Shown: piece by piece, positions 50,875 through 59,611 of the stretch
How positions within the stretch are numbered: the first letter of the stretch is position 1
Layout of the letters: each line of letters opens with the position of its first letter
NCBI GenBank assembly: GCA_943371025.1
Contig: CALRTC020000002.1
Location: 186,001 to 250,000, forward strand
Direction of reading: 5' to 3'
DNA: 64,000 nt
Source of the DNA: Niveispirillum sp943371025
GTDB taxonomy: Bacteria; Pseudomonadota; Alphaproteobacteria; Azospirillales; Azospirillaceae
The notes under the pieces: generated by a model
What the model saw: only the letters and a program-made list of their open reading frames with translations
Told to the model about the DNA's origin: nothing
The model's database searches: none
Translations under genes and position numbers: made by a program

Positions 50875-51315
50875 ATGAGCGGAAATCTCTACGAGACGGA
50901 TTTCTACGCATGGGCCAACGAACAGGCGGCATTGCTGCGCGCCGGCAAGCTCTCGGTGGCGGACATTGAGCATATCGCGGAGGAAATCGAGAGCATGGGC
51001 AAGACCGAGAAGCGCGAACTCCTCAGCCGCCTTACGGTCCTGCTGCTGCACCTGCTGAAGTGGCATCATCAACCCGCACGGCGTGGCGCCAGTTGGGAAG
51101 CATCCATCCGCAACCAACGCCTGGACGTGACGGACCATCTTGCCGACAATCCCAGCCTGAAAGCGAGGATTGGCGAGACGTTGGCCGCCGCCTATATGCG
51201 TGCCCGCAACAGCGCAGCCGCGGAAACCGGATTTGCGGTCGAAACCTTCCCCGTGGACTGCCCGTGGCCCTTTGACCAGATCATGGATGCCGACTTCTGG
51301 CCGGATCAGCACTGA
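50875..51315 (+). CDS. DUF29 family protein
   Basis: The 146-residue protein matches DUF29: 'LYETDFYAWANEQAALLRAGKLSVADIEHIAEEIESMGKTEKRELLSRLTVLLLHLLKWHHQP' near residues 4-70 (given as span only), then 'SWEASIRNQRLDV' and 'PFDQIMDADFWP' at the end. The family is very common in cyanobacteria and alphaproteobacteria and has no known function; it looks like a small helical protein. GGGAGG lies 7 bases ahead of the ATG at 50875. It is followed by tRNA-Glu. Confidence 0.9.
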   Translation: MSGNLYETDFYAWANEQAALLRAGKLSVADIEHIAEEIESMGKTEKRELLSRLTVLLLHLLKWHHQPARRGASWEASIRNQRLDVTDHLADNPSLKARIGETLAAAYMRARNSAAAETGFAVETFPVDCPWPFDQIMDADFWPDQH

Positions 51316-51419
51316 GCGACTTCGGTCGCGCCAGCCCCAATGGAAAATGCGGGGGGCACGCCAAGGCGCGCTCACAAAGGACAACATAATTTCTATGGAT
51401 TAACGCACGGTCAAAAAGG

Positions 51420-51495
51420 TGGCGTCCCCAAGGGGATTCGAACCCCTGTTACCGCCGTGAGAGGGCGGTGTCCTAGGCCTCTAGACGATGGGGAC
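51420..51495 (-). tRNA. tRNA-Glu (CTC anticodon)
   Basis: Read on the minus strand, the 76-base gene begins GTCCCCATCGTCTAGAGG and forms a full cloverleaf: a 7-bp acceptor stem (GTCCCCA with TGGGGAC), a D arm with GTCTAGAGGCCTAGGAC, an anticodon stem CCGCC/GGCGG around loop CTCTCAC with anticodon CTC, and a T arm with TTCGAAT. The discriminator is G and CCA is encoded. No integrase lies beside it, so no attachment site is suggested. Confidence 0.95.
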
Positions 51496-51553
51496 TAGAG
51501 CCGTGCGAGGCGCGCTTTTTAGGCGAGGCGATGGGATTGATCAAGAAGTTTTT

Positions 51554-52582
51554 TCAAAGCCCCGCCAGTTTTTTTGCCGCATTCAGAAGCGCGTCGACAT
51601 CCGCCTCCTGACTGTTCCAGGCCGTGACCAGACGCACCACCGACCCGTCCCAGCGGTAAAAGCCGAAGCCTGCTGCTTCCAGGCCCGCGATGACGGGCTC
51701 GGGCAGGGAAACGAACACCTCGTTGGCATCGACAGGATGGGCCAGCGCCGCGCCGGGCAGGGCCGACAGGCCGTCGGCCAGACGCTGGGCCATGCGGTTG
51801 GCATGGCCGGCCAGACGCAGCCACAGGCCATCTTGCAGATAGGCTTCCAACTGCGCCGACAGGAACCGCATCTTGGAGAACAGGTGCGCCGCCCGCTTGC
51901 GCCGATAGCCGAAATTCTCCGTCAGGCCGCGGTCGAAAAACACCACGGCCTCCGCGCCCAGGGCGCCGTTCTTGGTGGCGCCGAAGGACAGCACGTCGAT
52001 GCCCACGCGCCAGGTGGCGTCGGCCGGGCTGCAGCCCAGCGTGGTCATGGCATTGGCAAAGCGGGCACCGTCCATATGCACGTAAAGCCCGTGGCGCCGC
52101 GCGATGGCGGTCAATGCTGCCAGTTCATCGGGCGTATAGACCGTGCCGCATTCGGTCGCCTGGGTCAGGGACAGGGCCGCCGGCTGCACAGCATGGACGA
52201 AGCCCTTATGCACGCGGCCCAGCGCGTCCGACAGGGTCTGGGGCGCGATCTTGCCATGGTCGCCGGCGAGCGGCACCAGCTTGGCCCCGCCGGTGAACAT
52301 CTCCGGCGCGCCGCATTCATCGGCCTGGATATGGGCTTCGGCATGGCAATAGATGCTGCCCCAGGGCGGGGTCAATGCTGCCAGCGACAGGGCGTTGGCC
52401 GCCGTGCCCGTGGCCACCGGGAACACCGCGACGTCGCGTTCGAACAGGGTGGACAGGCGCGTGGTCAGACGATGCGTCCATTCATCGGCCCCATAGGAGG
52501 GGGCCGTGCCCTGATTGGCGGCAACCAGCGCTTCCAGGATCTCCGGGGCGGCACCGGTCACATTATCGGACATGAAATTCAT
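51554..52582 (-). CDS. ltaE: Low-specificity L-threonine aldolase
   Basis: This PLP enzyme splits L-threonine or L-allo-threonine into glycine and acetaldehyde. The 342-residue protein has 'NFMSDNVTGAAPEILEAL' at the start, 'TGTAANALSLAAL' (phosphate-site Gly-Thr near 58-61), 'HMDGARFANAM' with Asp171, and 'SFGATKNGALGAEAVVFF' with the Schiff-base Lys204. It matches the beta-eliminating-lyase family over its whole length. AAGGGACG precedes the ATG. It is on the same strand as tRNA-Glu but upstream of it by 58 bases, so a shared transcript is possible. Confidence 0.9.
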   Translation of the reverse strand: MNFMSDNVTGAAPEILEALVAANQGTAPSYGADEWTHRLTTRLSTLFERDVAVFPVATGTAANALSLAALTPPWGSIYCHAEAHIQADECGAPEMFTGGAKLVPLAGDHGKIAPQTLSDALGRVHKGFVHAVQPAALSLTQATECGTVYTPDELAALTAIARRHGLYVHMDGARFANAMTTLGCSPADATWRVGIDVLSFGATKNGALGAEAVVFFDRGLTENFGYRRKRAAHLFSKMRFLSAQLEAYLQDGLWLRLAGHANRMAQRLADGLSALPGAALAHPVDANEVFVSLPEPVIAGLEAAGFGFYRWDGSVVRLVTAWNSQEADVDALLNAAKKLAGL

Positions 52583-52626
52583 TTAACGTCCCTTCACCCG
52601 GGTTTTGCGCTTTTATGTGACCGGCA

Positions 52627-53004
52627 TCACGGCACGGTTGTCACCAGGACAGCATTGTCGCCCGTGGCCGGATCGACGAGAAGCATCTGTGTGCGCCCGT
52701 CGGCCAAGCGGATTTGTACGGCGATGCGGCCATCAACCGCAGCCAGGCCGGGCAACAGCACGGCGCCCGGTGGCAGCGCAACGGGTGATGCAGGCAAAGG
52801 CGCCGGCACTCCCGGGCGGGTCACGACCGCGGGTGCCGCAGCGGCGGCCGGTGCCTCGGCCTTCGGCCTGGTACCGAACCGTTCGGAAAATGTGCGCGGA
52901 TGATCGGGGTCCGTGCTGCGTTTATAGACTTCATACCCGATGAAGGCGAAGCCGGCGGCGATGACCACGGCCATCAGGACAAGGACGGATTTCAGTGCGC
53001 GCAC
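52627..53004 (-). CDS. Hypothetical single-pass membrane protein
   Basis: The 125-residue product begins at a GTG (53002-53004) with a membrane segment (residues 5-24, 'SVLVLMAVVIAAGFAFIGYEV'). Then come a Pro/Ala-rich linker ('PAAAAAPAVVTRPGVPAPLP') and a beta-like C-terminal part ('IAVQIRLADGRTQMLLVDPATGDNAVLV'). I do not recognise the family. The start is inferred from the membrane segment. The GTG forms one half of a palindromic decamer (52995-53004) whose other half is the likely start of the divergent pseudouridine synthase gene, so the two coding regions overlap by about 10 bases. Confidence 0.55.
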   Translation of the reverse strand: MRALKSVLVLMAVVIAAGFAFIGYEVYKRSTDPDHPRTFSERFGTRPKAEAPAAAAAPAVVTRPGVPAPLPASPVALPPGAVLLPGLAAVDGRIAVQIRLADGRTQMLLVDPATGDNAVLVTTVP

Positions 53005-54110
53005 GTTCGGCAAATCCCCAGTTGAAGGCCACCGGCCGGACGGATACCCCGCCCGCCGGGCTGGAATTCGACCTGGATGACGATCTGGGCGACGAGGAAT
53101 TCCTGTCCGCCGCCCCCGATGCCCCGGCCGATGCCGCCGGCCCGTCACAGCATCAGGCCGTGATCGCGGCCGGACAGGACGGGGATCGGCTGGACAAGGC
53201 GCTGGCGGATGCGTTGGCCGATAAGGGCCTGTCGCGGTCCCGCCTGCGCGCGCTGATCGACCAGGGTCAGGTCACCCAAGCGGGACTGACCATAGACGAC
53301 GCCTCCCGCCGGGTCAAAGCCGGCCAGACCTATGACGTGCATGTCCCGGCCAGCGCGCCGGCCCTGCCCGTGCCGCAGGACATCCCGCTGTCCATCATCC
53401 ATGAGGATGCGGACCTGCTGGTCATCGACAAGCCGGCGGGTATGGTGGTGCATCCGGCCGCCGGCAATGCCGACGGCACCCTGGTCAACGCCCTGCTGCA
53501 TTATTGCGGCGACCGGCTGTCGGGCATTGGTGGCGTGCGCCGGCCGGGCATCGTGCATCGCCTGGACAAGGATACAAGCGGCCTGATGGTGGTCGCCAAG
53601 ACCGACCGCGCGCATCAGGCCCTTTCGGCGCAGTTCGCCGACCGGTCGCTGTCGAGGACCTATCAGGCCGTGGTCTGGGGCGTGCCCAATCCGCGCGCCG
53701 GAGAAATCAACGCCAATCTCGGCCGCCATCCGACCGACCGCAAGCGCATGGCCGTGCTGGACCGGGGTGGCAAGGTGGCCATCACCCGCTACACCACCGT
53801 GCGCCCGCTGGGCCCGGCAGCCTGCCTGATCGAATGCAAGCTGCTGACGGGCCGCACCCACCAGATTCGCGTTCACATGACCCATGTGGGCCATCCGCTG
53901 GTGGGCGATCCGGTCTATGGCCGCATCCGGCAGGGCCGCACGCGCGGCACGTCGGACGCGGCCAAGCAGGCGCTGGACAATTTCCCGCGTCAGGCCCTGC
54001 ACGCCGCTTCGATCGAATTCATCCATCCGGCCACGGGGGCGAAGGTCAGCTTCACCACTGTGTTACCGGATGATTTCAAGGGCTTAATTCAGGCGCTGGA
54101 GGTGCTATGA
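52995..54110 (+). CDS. rluD: RluD-family 23S rRNA pseudouridine synthase
   Basis: The protein (371 residues from this GTG) has an S4-like domain ('AVIAAGQDGDRLDKALADALADKGLSRSRLRALIDQG', near 55-95, span only) and the RluA catalytic domain with 'PAGMVVHPAAGNADGTLVNALL', the Asp-containing motif 'GIVHRLDKDTSGLMVVAKT', and 'LIECKLLTGRTHQIRVHM'. It isomerises uridines in helix 69 of 23S rRNA if it is RluD. The acidic N-terminal 50 residues ('LEFDLDDDLGDEEFLSAA') are not typical and the start is uncertain; a GTG near 53160 would give the usual length. The next gene is rpoH, as in many alphaproteobacteria. Confidence 0.88.
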   Translation: MRARSANPQLKATGRTDTPPAGLEFDLDDDLGDEEFLSAAPDAPADAAGPSQHQAVIAAGQDGDRLDKALADALADKGLSRSRLRALIDQGQVTQAGLTIDDASRRVKAGQTYDVHVPASAPALPVPQDIPLSIIHEDADLLVIDKPAGMVVHPAAGNADGTLVNALLHYCGDRLSGIGGVRRPGIVHRLDKDTSGLMVVAKTDRAHQALSAQFADRSLSRTYQAVVWGVPNPRAGEINANLGRHPTDRKRMAVLDRGGKVAITRYTTVRPLGPAACLIECKLLTGRTHQIRVHMTHVGHPLVGDPVYGRIRQGRTRGTSDAAKQALDNFPRQALHAASIEFIHPATGAKVSFTTVLPDDFKGLIQALEVL

Positions 54111-54111
54111 T
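54083..54111 (+). promoter_or_regulatory. Candidate promoter for rpoH
   Basis: CTTAAT (54083-54088) and TATGAT (54106-54111), spacing 17, lie at the 3' end of the rluD gene, about 125 bases ahead of rpoH. The -10 is good and the -35 weak. Confidence 0.3.
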
Positions 54112-54237
54112 GCGTCCCGCGTGTGACATCCGGGCCTCAGTTGGACGGACGCTCCGCGTGTCCGTTCCGGACTTTCCATCATTGCCGGTGCCAGTCGGGC
54201 CGGTGATGCCGACCAGCCTTATGCAAGGGGGTTAACC

Positions 54238-55122
54238 ATGGCCGCTTCTGTTCCCGCCATTCCTGTTGTCAGTTCCGAAAGCAGCCTCAGCCGCTATCTC
54301 CAGGAAATCCGCAAGTTCCCCATGCTGGAACCGGATGAGGAGTACATGCTGGCCAAAAGCTGGCGCGAGCATGAGGACACAAAGGCCGCCCACCGTCTGG
54401 TGACCAGCCATCTGCGTCTGGTGGCCAAGATCGCCATGGGCTACCGCGGCTATGGCCTGCCCGTGTCCGAACTGATCTCCGAAGGCAATGTCGGCATGAT
54501 GCAGGCCGTCAAGCGGTTCGAGCCTGATCGCGGCTTCCGCTTGGCCACCTACGCCATGTGGTGGATTCGTGCCGCCATCCAGGAATATATCCTGCACAGC
54601 TGGTCGCTGGTGAAGATGGGCACCACGGCCGCGCAGAAGAAGCTGTTCTTCAATCTGCGCAAGCTGAAGGGCCAGATGCAGGCCATCGATGATGGCGATC
54701 TGCCGGCCGAGGTGGTGACCAAGATCGCCACCACCCTGGACGTGCCGGAGGCCGATGTCGTCTCCATGAACCAGCGGTTGGCCGCTGCCGATCATTCGCT
54801 GAATGCGCCCCTGCGCATCGACGGCGAGGGCGAGTGGCAGGACTGGCTGGTGGATGAGCGCGAAAGCCAGGAAATCCGCATCGGCGAGGAACAGGAGCTG
54901 GGCAAGCGCAAGGCCTTGCTCGCCACCGCCATGAAGGGCCTGAACGAGCGTGAGCGCCACATCCTGATCGAACGCCGCCTGCGGGACGAGCCGACGACGC
55001 TGGAGGACCTGTCCCAGCATTACGGCATCAGCCGCGAACGGGTCCGCCAGATCGAGGTGCGGGCCTTTGAGAAGCTGCAAAAGGCCATCAAGTCGGCGGC
55101 CGAGGCACAGAAGCTGGTGTGA
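54238..55122 (+). CDS. rpoH: RNA polymerase sigma-32 (heat shock)
   Basis: RpoH directs transcription of heat-shock genes. The 294-residue protein has region 1.2-2 ('LVTSHLRLVAKIAMGYRGYGLPVSELISEGNVGMMQAVKRFEP', span near 55-100), 'GFRLATYAMWWIRAAIQEYI' (region 2.4), the RpoH box 'QKKLFFNLRKLK' near 135-146, and the region 4.2 helix-turn-helix 'LEDLSQHYGISRERVRQIE'. Length and content match alphaproteobacterial RpoH. GGGGG precedes the ATG by 6 bases. The 127-base leader is GC-rich with short hairpins; I see no arm that would sequester the ribosome site. Confidence 0.97.
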   Translation: MAASVPAIPVVSSESSLSRYLQEIRKFPMLEPDEEYMLAKSWREHEDTKAAHRLVTSHLRLVAKIAMGYRGYGLPVSELISEGNVGMMQAVKRFEPDRGFRLATYAMWWIRAAIQEYILHSWSLVKMGTTAAQKKLFFNLRKLKGQMQAIDDGDLPAEVVTKIATTLDVPEADVVSMNQRLAAADHSLNAPLRIDGEGEWQDWLVDERESQEIRIGEEQELGKRKALLATAMKGLNERERHILIERRLRDEPTTLEDLSQHYGISRERVRQIEVRAFEKLQKAIKSAAEAQKLV

Positions 55123-55138
55123 TCCCGGCGCCTGATGG

Positions 55139-55537
55139 TCACGGATGGCCCGACAGCCGCACGGCCAGGGCACGGGCGTAGCGCTCGTCCCCGGGGTCAA
55201 GCCTGCCGGATTCGGCATCGTCCTTCATGGCCTGCAGATCCAGCCTTGTGTCGGTCGAAATCTCCGGATGGGCCAGCAGCCCGTCCAGGACCGCGATGAT
55301 GTCCCCATCCACGGTCAGCGTCGGCGCGGGCGGCGGATCGGCCTGCGGCACCGGGGCGGCCTGCGGCGTGTCAGCCGCCGCGTCGCTGGGCGCCGGCACC
55401 AGCAGGTCGGTCCAGCCGAAGCCGGAATCGGCGACGCGCGCATGGATGGTGCGGGCAGCATCCAGGGCGACGTCATCGTCCCGATCTCCCAGCCGTTCCA
55501 GCAGCGCGATGAAATTGTCCCGGTCCATGAAGGGCAT
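55139..55537 (-). CDS. Hypothetical acidic protein
   Basis: The 132-residue protein has no signal peptide, membrane segment or motif I recognise. It starts 'MPFMDRDNFIALLERLGDRDDDVALDAARTIHARV' (residues 1-35, helical), has a Pro/Ala-rich middle ('PQAAPVPQADPPPAP'), and ends in an acidic helical part 'DTRLDLQAMKDDAESGRLDPGDERYARAL'. It could be a small scaffold or partner protein. GGAG lies 6 bases before the ATG at 55537. It converges on rpoH and is divergent from the aminotransferase gene. Confidence 0.6.
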   Translation of the reverse strand: MPFMDRDNFIALLERLGDRDDDVALDAARTIHARVADSGFGWTDLLVPAPSDAAADTPQAAPVPQADPPPAPTLTVDGDIIAVLDGLLAHPEISTDTRLDLQAMKDDAESGRLDPGDERYARALAVRLSGHP

Positions 55538-55664
55538 GGGGCACTCCCGTTGGTGATCCTTCCCCATAGGTGGGGTGTCGCGCCATCGGCGCAATATCCG
55601 TCCGCTAGCTTGGTGCCGGCCCGCGGGCATGGCAAGGTTGGTGGTGACCTGAAGGGTGCCCCCG

Positions 55665-56786
55665 ATGAATGCCTTGACCAGCCAACGCCATCTTTTCGAA
55701 ATCCCGCGCGATATTGCCTATTTCGAGGCCGCGGCTTATGCGCCGCTGCCCATGGCCGTGCGCCGGGCCGGAGAGGCGGGCGTGGCGGCCAAAAGCCATC
55801 CCTGGTGCCACCCGCGCGATCATGACCAGAACTGGGTCGACCGGACGCGGATCGCCGCCGCCGACCTGATCGGCGCGACAGCCACGGACATCGCCATCGT
55901 CAGCGCCGTCAGCGGCGCCATGGCCGTGGCGGTCCGCAATCTGGATCCGGCCCCCGGCCATCGGGTCTTGCGGGTGCAGGATGAATTCCCCTCCGTGGCG
56001 CTGACTGTCGACCGGCTGGCGCGGGAAAAGGGACTGGTGCTGGATATCGTACCACGTCCCGCCGATGGCGACTGGACGTCGGCGGTACTGGAGGCCATCG
56101 AGCGGCCCGGGGCGCCGCCCCTGGCGCTGGCGGCGTTGACGCCGCTGCACTGGGCCGACGGCGCCTTGATCGATCTGGACCGGATCGCGCCGATGGTTCA
56201 TGCCGCCGGGGCCGCCCTGATCATCGACGCGACCCAGGCGGTGGGGGCCATGCCGGTCGATGTTGCGCGGTGGCGACCGGATTTCCTGGCCTTTCCCACC
56301 TATAAATGGGTGGCCGGTCCCTACAGCACGGCCTTCCTCTATGCGGCACCGCACCGCCAGGGCGGCCTGCCCATGGAGATGAACTCCAACAACTGTCCCG
56401 ATGGCACACCCGCGCCCGGCGCCCGCCGCTATGACCGGGGTGAACGCAATGATCCCATCGCCATGCCCATGGCCGGCACCTGTCTGGAACTGGTGCGCGA
56501 CTGGCAGCCGGCGCGGGTGGCGGAATATCTGGCGCCGAAGACGGAACGGCTGGCCGATCTGGCGGCCGACCTAGGCTGGCAGCTGCTGCCGCGCCACTTC
56601 CGGGTGCCGCACATTCTGGGCCTGCGCTGGCCGGGCGGCATGGCCCCGGACACCATCGCCCGGCTGAACCGCCACGGGCTCTACGCCAGTGACCGGCTGG
56701 GGGTACTGCGTCTGGCCCCACATATCTGGGTGGATGCACAGGATATGGGCCGCGCCGAGCGGGCCCTGATGGCGGTATCGGGATAG
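55665..56786 (+). CDS. Class V aminotransferase-fold PLP protein
   Basis: The 373-residue protein belongs to the NifS/isopenicillin-epimerase-like aminotransferases: Asp188 in 'GAALIIDATQAVGAMPVD' (contacts the PLP ring nitrogen), Lys214 in 'LAFPTYKWVAGPYSTAFLY' (Schiff base), and 'NLDPAPGHRVLRVQDEFPSVA' near 92-112. No cysteine-desulfurase active-site Cys loop is visible. The substrate is unknown; kynureninase or cysteine-conjugate lyase-like activity is possible. The ATG at 55665 follows GAAGGG; a GTG at 55656 also opens the frame. The convergent MBL gene ends 4 bases after its stop. Confidence 0.85.
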   Translation: MNALTSQRHLFEIPRDIAYFEAAAYAPLPMAVRRAGEAGVAAKSHPWCHPRDHDQNWVDRTRIAAADLIGATATDIAIVSAVSGAMAVAVRNLDPAPGHRVLRVQDEFPSVALTVDRLAREKGLVLDIVPRPADGDWTSAVLEAIERPGAPPLALAALTPLHWADGALIDLDRIAPMVHAAGAALIIDATQAVGAMPVDVARWRPDFLAFPTYKWVAGPYSTAFLYAAPHRQGGLPMEMNSNNCPDGTPAPGARRYDRGERNDPIAMPMAGTCLELVRDWQPARVAEYLAPKTERLADLAADLGWQLLPRHFRVPHILGLRWPGGMAPDTIARLNRHGLYASDRLGVLRLAPHIWVDAQDMGRAERALMAVSG

Positions 56787-56789
56787 AGT

Positions 56790-57641
56790 TCAGGCCGCCG
56801 CCGCATCCGCCGACAGGTTCAGCATGTCCAGCGTCACGCCTTCACGGGCGGCGAAGGCACCGGGGAAGGCGCGCTGGGCATCGCGTTCGATGCCGGCCAT
56901 GATGGTGTCATCATGGTCCGGATCGTGGTGGAACAGGCAGAACTGCTTGGCCCCGGCTTCCCGCGCCAGCTTCACGCCCTCGTTCCAGGTGGAATGGCCC
57001 CAGCCGACACGGGTGGCATATTCCTCCTCCGTGTAGGAGCTGTCATAGGCCACGATATCGGCACCATCGATCAGGCGCAGGATGTTCTGGTCCAGCTGGC
57101 CGGCCACATGCTCCGTATCCGTGACATAGCAGAAGGCCTTGCCGCCATATTCGATGCGGTAGCCGACGGCACCACCCGGATGGTTCAGCTCCCCCGTCTT
57201 GATCACCAGACCAGGGGCCAGGTCGATCTGGTCGCCGGCATGCAGGTTCTGGAAACCCAGGCGGGCCCGCATGGTGGTCAGCGGCACGGGGAACAGCGGC
57301 TTTTCCATGCAACTGGTCAGCACCTCGCCGATGCAGTTGCAGCCCGTCAGGTCGCGGGCGAAGATATCCAGGGAAAAGTCGGGCCGGTAACCCGCCTCGA
57401 AGAACGGGAAGCCATTGATATGGTCCCAATGGGCATGGCTAAGCAGCAGGCTGGCGTGCCGGATATTGTCACGGAGCAGATGCTTGCCCAGGCCGCGCAG
57501 GCCCGTGCCGGCATCCAGGATCAGGGTGCGGTCGCCGACCGTCACCTCGACACAGCTGGTATTGCCGCCGTAACCCAGATGGGAAGGGTACGCGCAAGGG
57601 AAAGTGCCCCGCACGCCCCAGAACTTGACCTTGAACTCCAT
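56790..57641 (-). CDS. MBL-fold metallo-hydrolase
   Basis: The 283-residue protein has the metallo-beta-lactamase active-site motif HAHWDH (69-74) and the conserved 'FWGVRGTFPCAYPSHLGYGGNTSCVEV' start of a phosphodiesterase-like subgroup. 'TLILDAGTGLRGLG', 'GAVGYRIEYGGKAFCYVTDTEH' (third His/Asp) and 'YDSSYTEEEYATRVGWGHSTWNEG' (later ligand residues) follow. It is likely a metal-dependent hydrolase for a cyclic nucleotide or phosphodiester; the substrate is unknown. The ATG at 57641 is preceded by GGGGCGG, with an in-frame ATG at 57677. The upstream 268 bases hold no clear gene. Confidence 0.88.
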   Translation of the reverse strand: MEFKVKFWGVRGTFPCAYPSHLGYGGNTSCVEVTVGDRTLILDAGTGLRGLGKHLLRDNIRHASLLLSHAHWDHINGFPFFEAGYRPDFSLDIFARDLTGCNCIGEVLTSCMEKPLFPVPLTTMRARLGFQNLHAGDQIDLAPGLVIKTGELNHPGGAVGYRIEYGGKAFCYVTDTEHVAGQLDQNILRLIDGADIVAYDSSYTEEEYATRVGWGHSTWNEGVKLAREAGAKQFCLFHHDPDHDDTIMAGIERDAQRAFPGAFAAREGVTLDMLNLSADAAAA

Positions 57642-57909
57642 GATCCGCCCCTGCGGCCGGGCATTGGGCCCCGCCATCGACGCCCCCGTGCATCGGCGGA
57701 CACATTCCGACAGATGCGGCGAAGGTTCCAGAAAAATAACGGCGACACTGCCGGTTATCCTGTGATGTTGCACACAGGAGGCATCACGAATCCGTCATGG
57801 CCGCCGTGCGCCAGGCCCCCTTTTCTGCGGGGCCGCGCGTGATTAGGCCGGGGCGTGACCGGAATGACACGCTTCCATCCGGTTGCCGGACGGGCCATTG
57901 TATACCGGC

Positions 57910-58839
57910 TCAGGGGCGCAGACGGTTGTCCAGCCGCTCATCCTCCAGCCCCGCCGGTTCCTGATGGATGGTGAATTCGGCGTCGGGGAAGGCGAGGCGC
58001 AGATCACGCTCGATCTCGTCCGTGATGTCGTGGGCGGCCGCCAGACTGAGTTGCGGGTCCAGTTCCAGATGGAATTCGATATGCCGCCCGATCCCGGTCG
58101 ACCGGGTGCGCAGATCATGCATGCCGCGCGACTGCGCATGGCCCAGCACGACCTCTTTCACCCGGTCCCGATCTTCGTCCGGCAATTCGCGGTCCATCAG
58201 CACGCCCAGGGCCGCCTTGACGATATTGGCAGCCCCCCAGACCAGGAAGGCGGCGATGCCCAAGGCGAAAATCGGGTCCCAATAGGCCCAGCCCGTCCAG
58301 GCCGTCAGGCCCAGGGCGGCGATGACGGCTGAATTCATCAGCAGATCGCCGCTGTAATGCATGCTGTCGGCGGCAATGGCCATGGATCCGGTCCGGGCGA
58401 TGACCCAGCGCTGGATGCCCAGCAAGACACCGGTCATGAAGATGGCGAACAGCATGGCCACGATGCCCAGCTCCGCCTCCGCCACGGGGCGCGGTTCCAC
58501 CAGGCGGCCCACCGCCTCATAGCCCAGGAATACGCCCGATCCGGCGACGAAGGCAGCCTGTGCCATGGCCGCCAGCGGTTCCGCCTTGCCATGGCCGAAA
58601 CGGTGGGTGTGGTCGGCCGGCTGCAATGCCTGCGCCACGCCCAGCAGGGTCACGATGGAAGCCAGCAGGTCCACCGAACTGTCCATCAGCGAGGACAGGA
58701 TGGCGACGGCGCCCGTCGCCATATAGGTGAACAGCTTGGTCGCGATCAGGATCACGGCGACCGTGACGCTGGCATAGGTGGCAAACCGACGGTAGCGGTC
58801 GGTATTGTGGTTATCCGCCGCCGTGTCGACTATCGCCAT
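57910..58839 (-). CDS. Cation diffusion facilitator (FieF-type) transporter
   Basis: The 309-residue protein has six membrane helices and the CDF signature residues: 'SSLMDSSVDLLASI' (DxxxD-type, near 48-61), 'FGHGKAEPLAAMAQ' and 'ADSMHYSGDLLMN' (HxxxD). A cytoplasmic ferredoxin-like domain follows ('RHIEFHLELDPQLSLAAAHDITDEIERDL'). It exports Zn2+ or Fe2+ in exchange for H+. The start at 58839 lies 13 bases after the pdxH stop, so the two may be co-transcribed. The C-terminal end is close to the usual FieF length. Confidence 0.92.
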   Translation of the reverse strand: MAIVDTAADNHNTDRYRRFATYASVTVAVILIATKLFTYMATGAVAILSSLMDSSVDLLASIVTLLGVAQALQPADHTHRFGHGKAEPLAAMAQAAFVAGSGVFLGYEAVGRLVEPRPVAEAELGIVAMLFAIFMTGVLLGIQRWVIARTGSMAIAADSMHYSGDLLMNSAVIAALGLTAWTGWAYWDPIFALGIAAFLVWGAANIVKAALGVLMDRELPDEDRDRVKEVVLGHAQSRGMHDLRTRSTGIGRHIEFHLELDPQLSLAAAHDITDEIERDLRLAFPDAEFTIHQEPAGLEDERLDNRLRP

Positions 58840-58852
58840 GATCTTCGCCTGT

Positions 58853-59455
58853 TCAGGGATAAAGGCGGCCCTTGACCCAGCCTTCATCCGACCGGGTGCC
58901 CGACCGGGTGAAGGTGATGCGGTCATGCAACCGGAACTCCCGATCCTGCCAGAATTCGATCAGGTCGGGAACGATGCGATAACCCGACCAATGGCCGGGG
59001 CGCGGCACGGGTGCGTCACCGAACCGCGCTTCGGCATCGCGCACGGCCTGTTCCAGGGTGGCGCGGCTGTCCAGCGGGCGCGATTGCTGACTGGCCCAGG
59101 CGCCGACCTGGCTGCCGCGCGGACGGCTGGCGAAATATTCATCCGCCTCCTGTGCGGTCACCGGCTCCACCGTCCCATCGACCCGCACCTGCCGGCGCAG
59201 CGATTTCCAGTGGAAATTGATGCCCGCCACCTGATGGGCGGCCAGATGCACGCCCTTGCGGCTCTGGGTGTTCGTGTAGAATACGAAACCCCGGTCATCC
59301 AGGGTCTTCAGCAGCACGACCCGGATGGTGGGCCGCCCGTCGGGCCCGACCGTCGCCACATTCATGGCGTTGGCGTCATTGACCTCGGTCGCTTCGGCTT
59401 CGGCGAACCAGGTGCGGAACAGCGCGAAAGGGTCGGTGGCGGTTTCCAGCGTCAT
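58853..59455 (-). CDS. pdxH: Pyridoxamine 5'-phosphate oxidase
   Basis: PdxH makes pyridoxal 5'-phosphate with FMN and O2. The 200-residue protein matches the family along its length: 'DPFALFRTWFAEAEATEVNDANAMNVATV' near 8-36, 'RVVLLKTLDDRGFVFYTNTQSRKG' (FMN-binding), 'GINFHWKSLRRQVRVDG', and the C-terminal 'WQDREFRLHDRITFTRS' and 'GWVKGRLYP' end. This is the full-length enzyme. The start is the first ATG, with only a weak GAAG ribosome site. It is divergent from the glycine-zipper lipoprotein gene. Confidence 0.96.
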   Translation of the reverse strand: MTLETATDPFALFRTWFAEAEATEVNDANAMNVATVGPDGRPTIRVVLLKTLDDRGFVFYTNTQSRKGVHLAAHQVAGINFHWKSLRRQVRVDGTVEPVTAQEADEYFASRPRGSQVGAWASQQSRPLDSRATLEQAVRDAEARFGDAPVPRPGHWSGYRIVPDLIEFWQDREFRLHDRITFTRSGTRSDEGWVKGRLYP

Positions 59456-59474
59456 GGCTTGATCTTCGTCATAG

Positions 59475-59502
59475 TTGCGCCCGAATTAATGTCGAAGATA
59501 AA
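59475..59502 (+). promoter_or_regulatory. Candidate promoter of the glycine-zipper lipoprotein
   Basis: TTGCGC (59475-59480) and GATAAA (59497-59502), spacing 16, lie about 110 bases before the start at 59612. Confidence 0.25.
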
Positions 59503-59611
59503 GAGCATCGGATGAATGTCCATGCCGTCCCCCGCATGGCTCCCGTCCGCGGGCCGATCAGCCCAGCGGCGAAATATTGGGGGAACGCATGTTTTCGAAA
59601 GGTGTCATGAA

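Noticed and set aside
51420..51495. An integration site at the tRNA-Glu gene.
   Set aside because: No integrase, no repeat of the tRNA 3' end and no foreign island next to it.
54111..54237. An RNA thermometer in the rpoH leader.
   Set aside because: Hairpins are present, but none can pair with the ribosome site, so there is no support.
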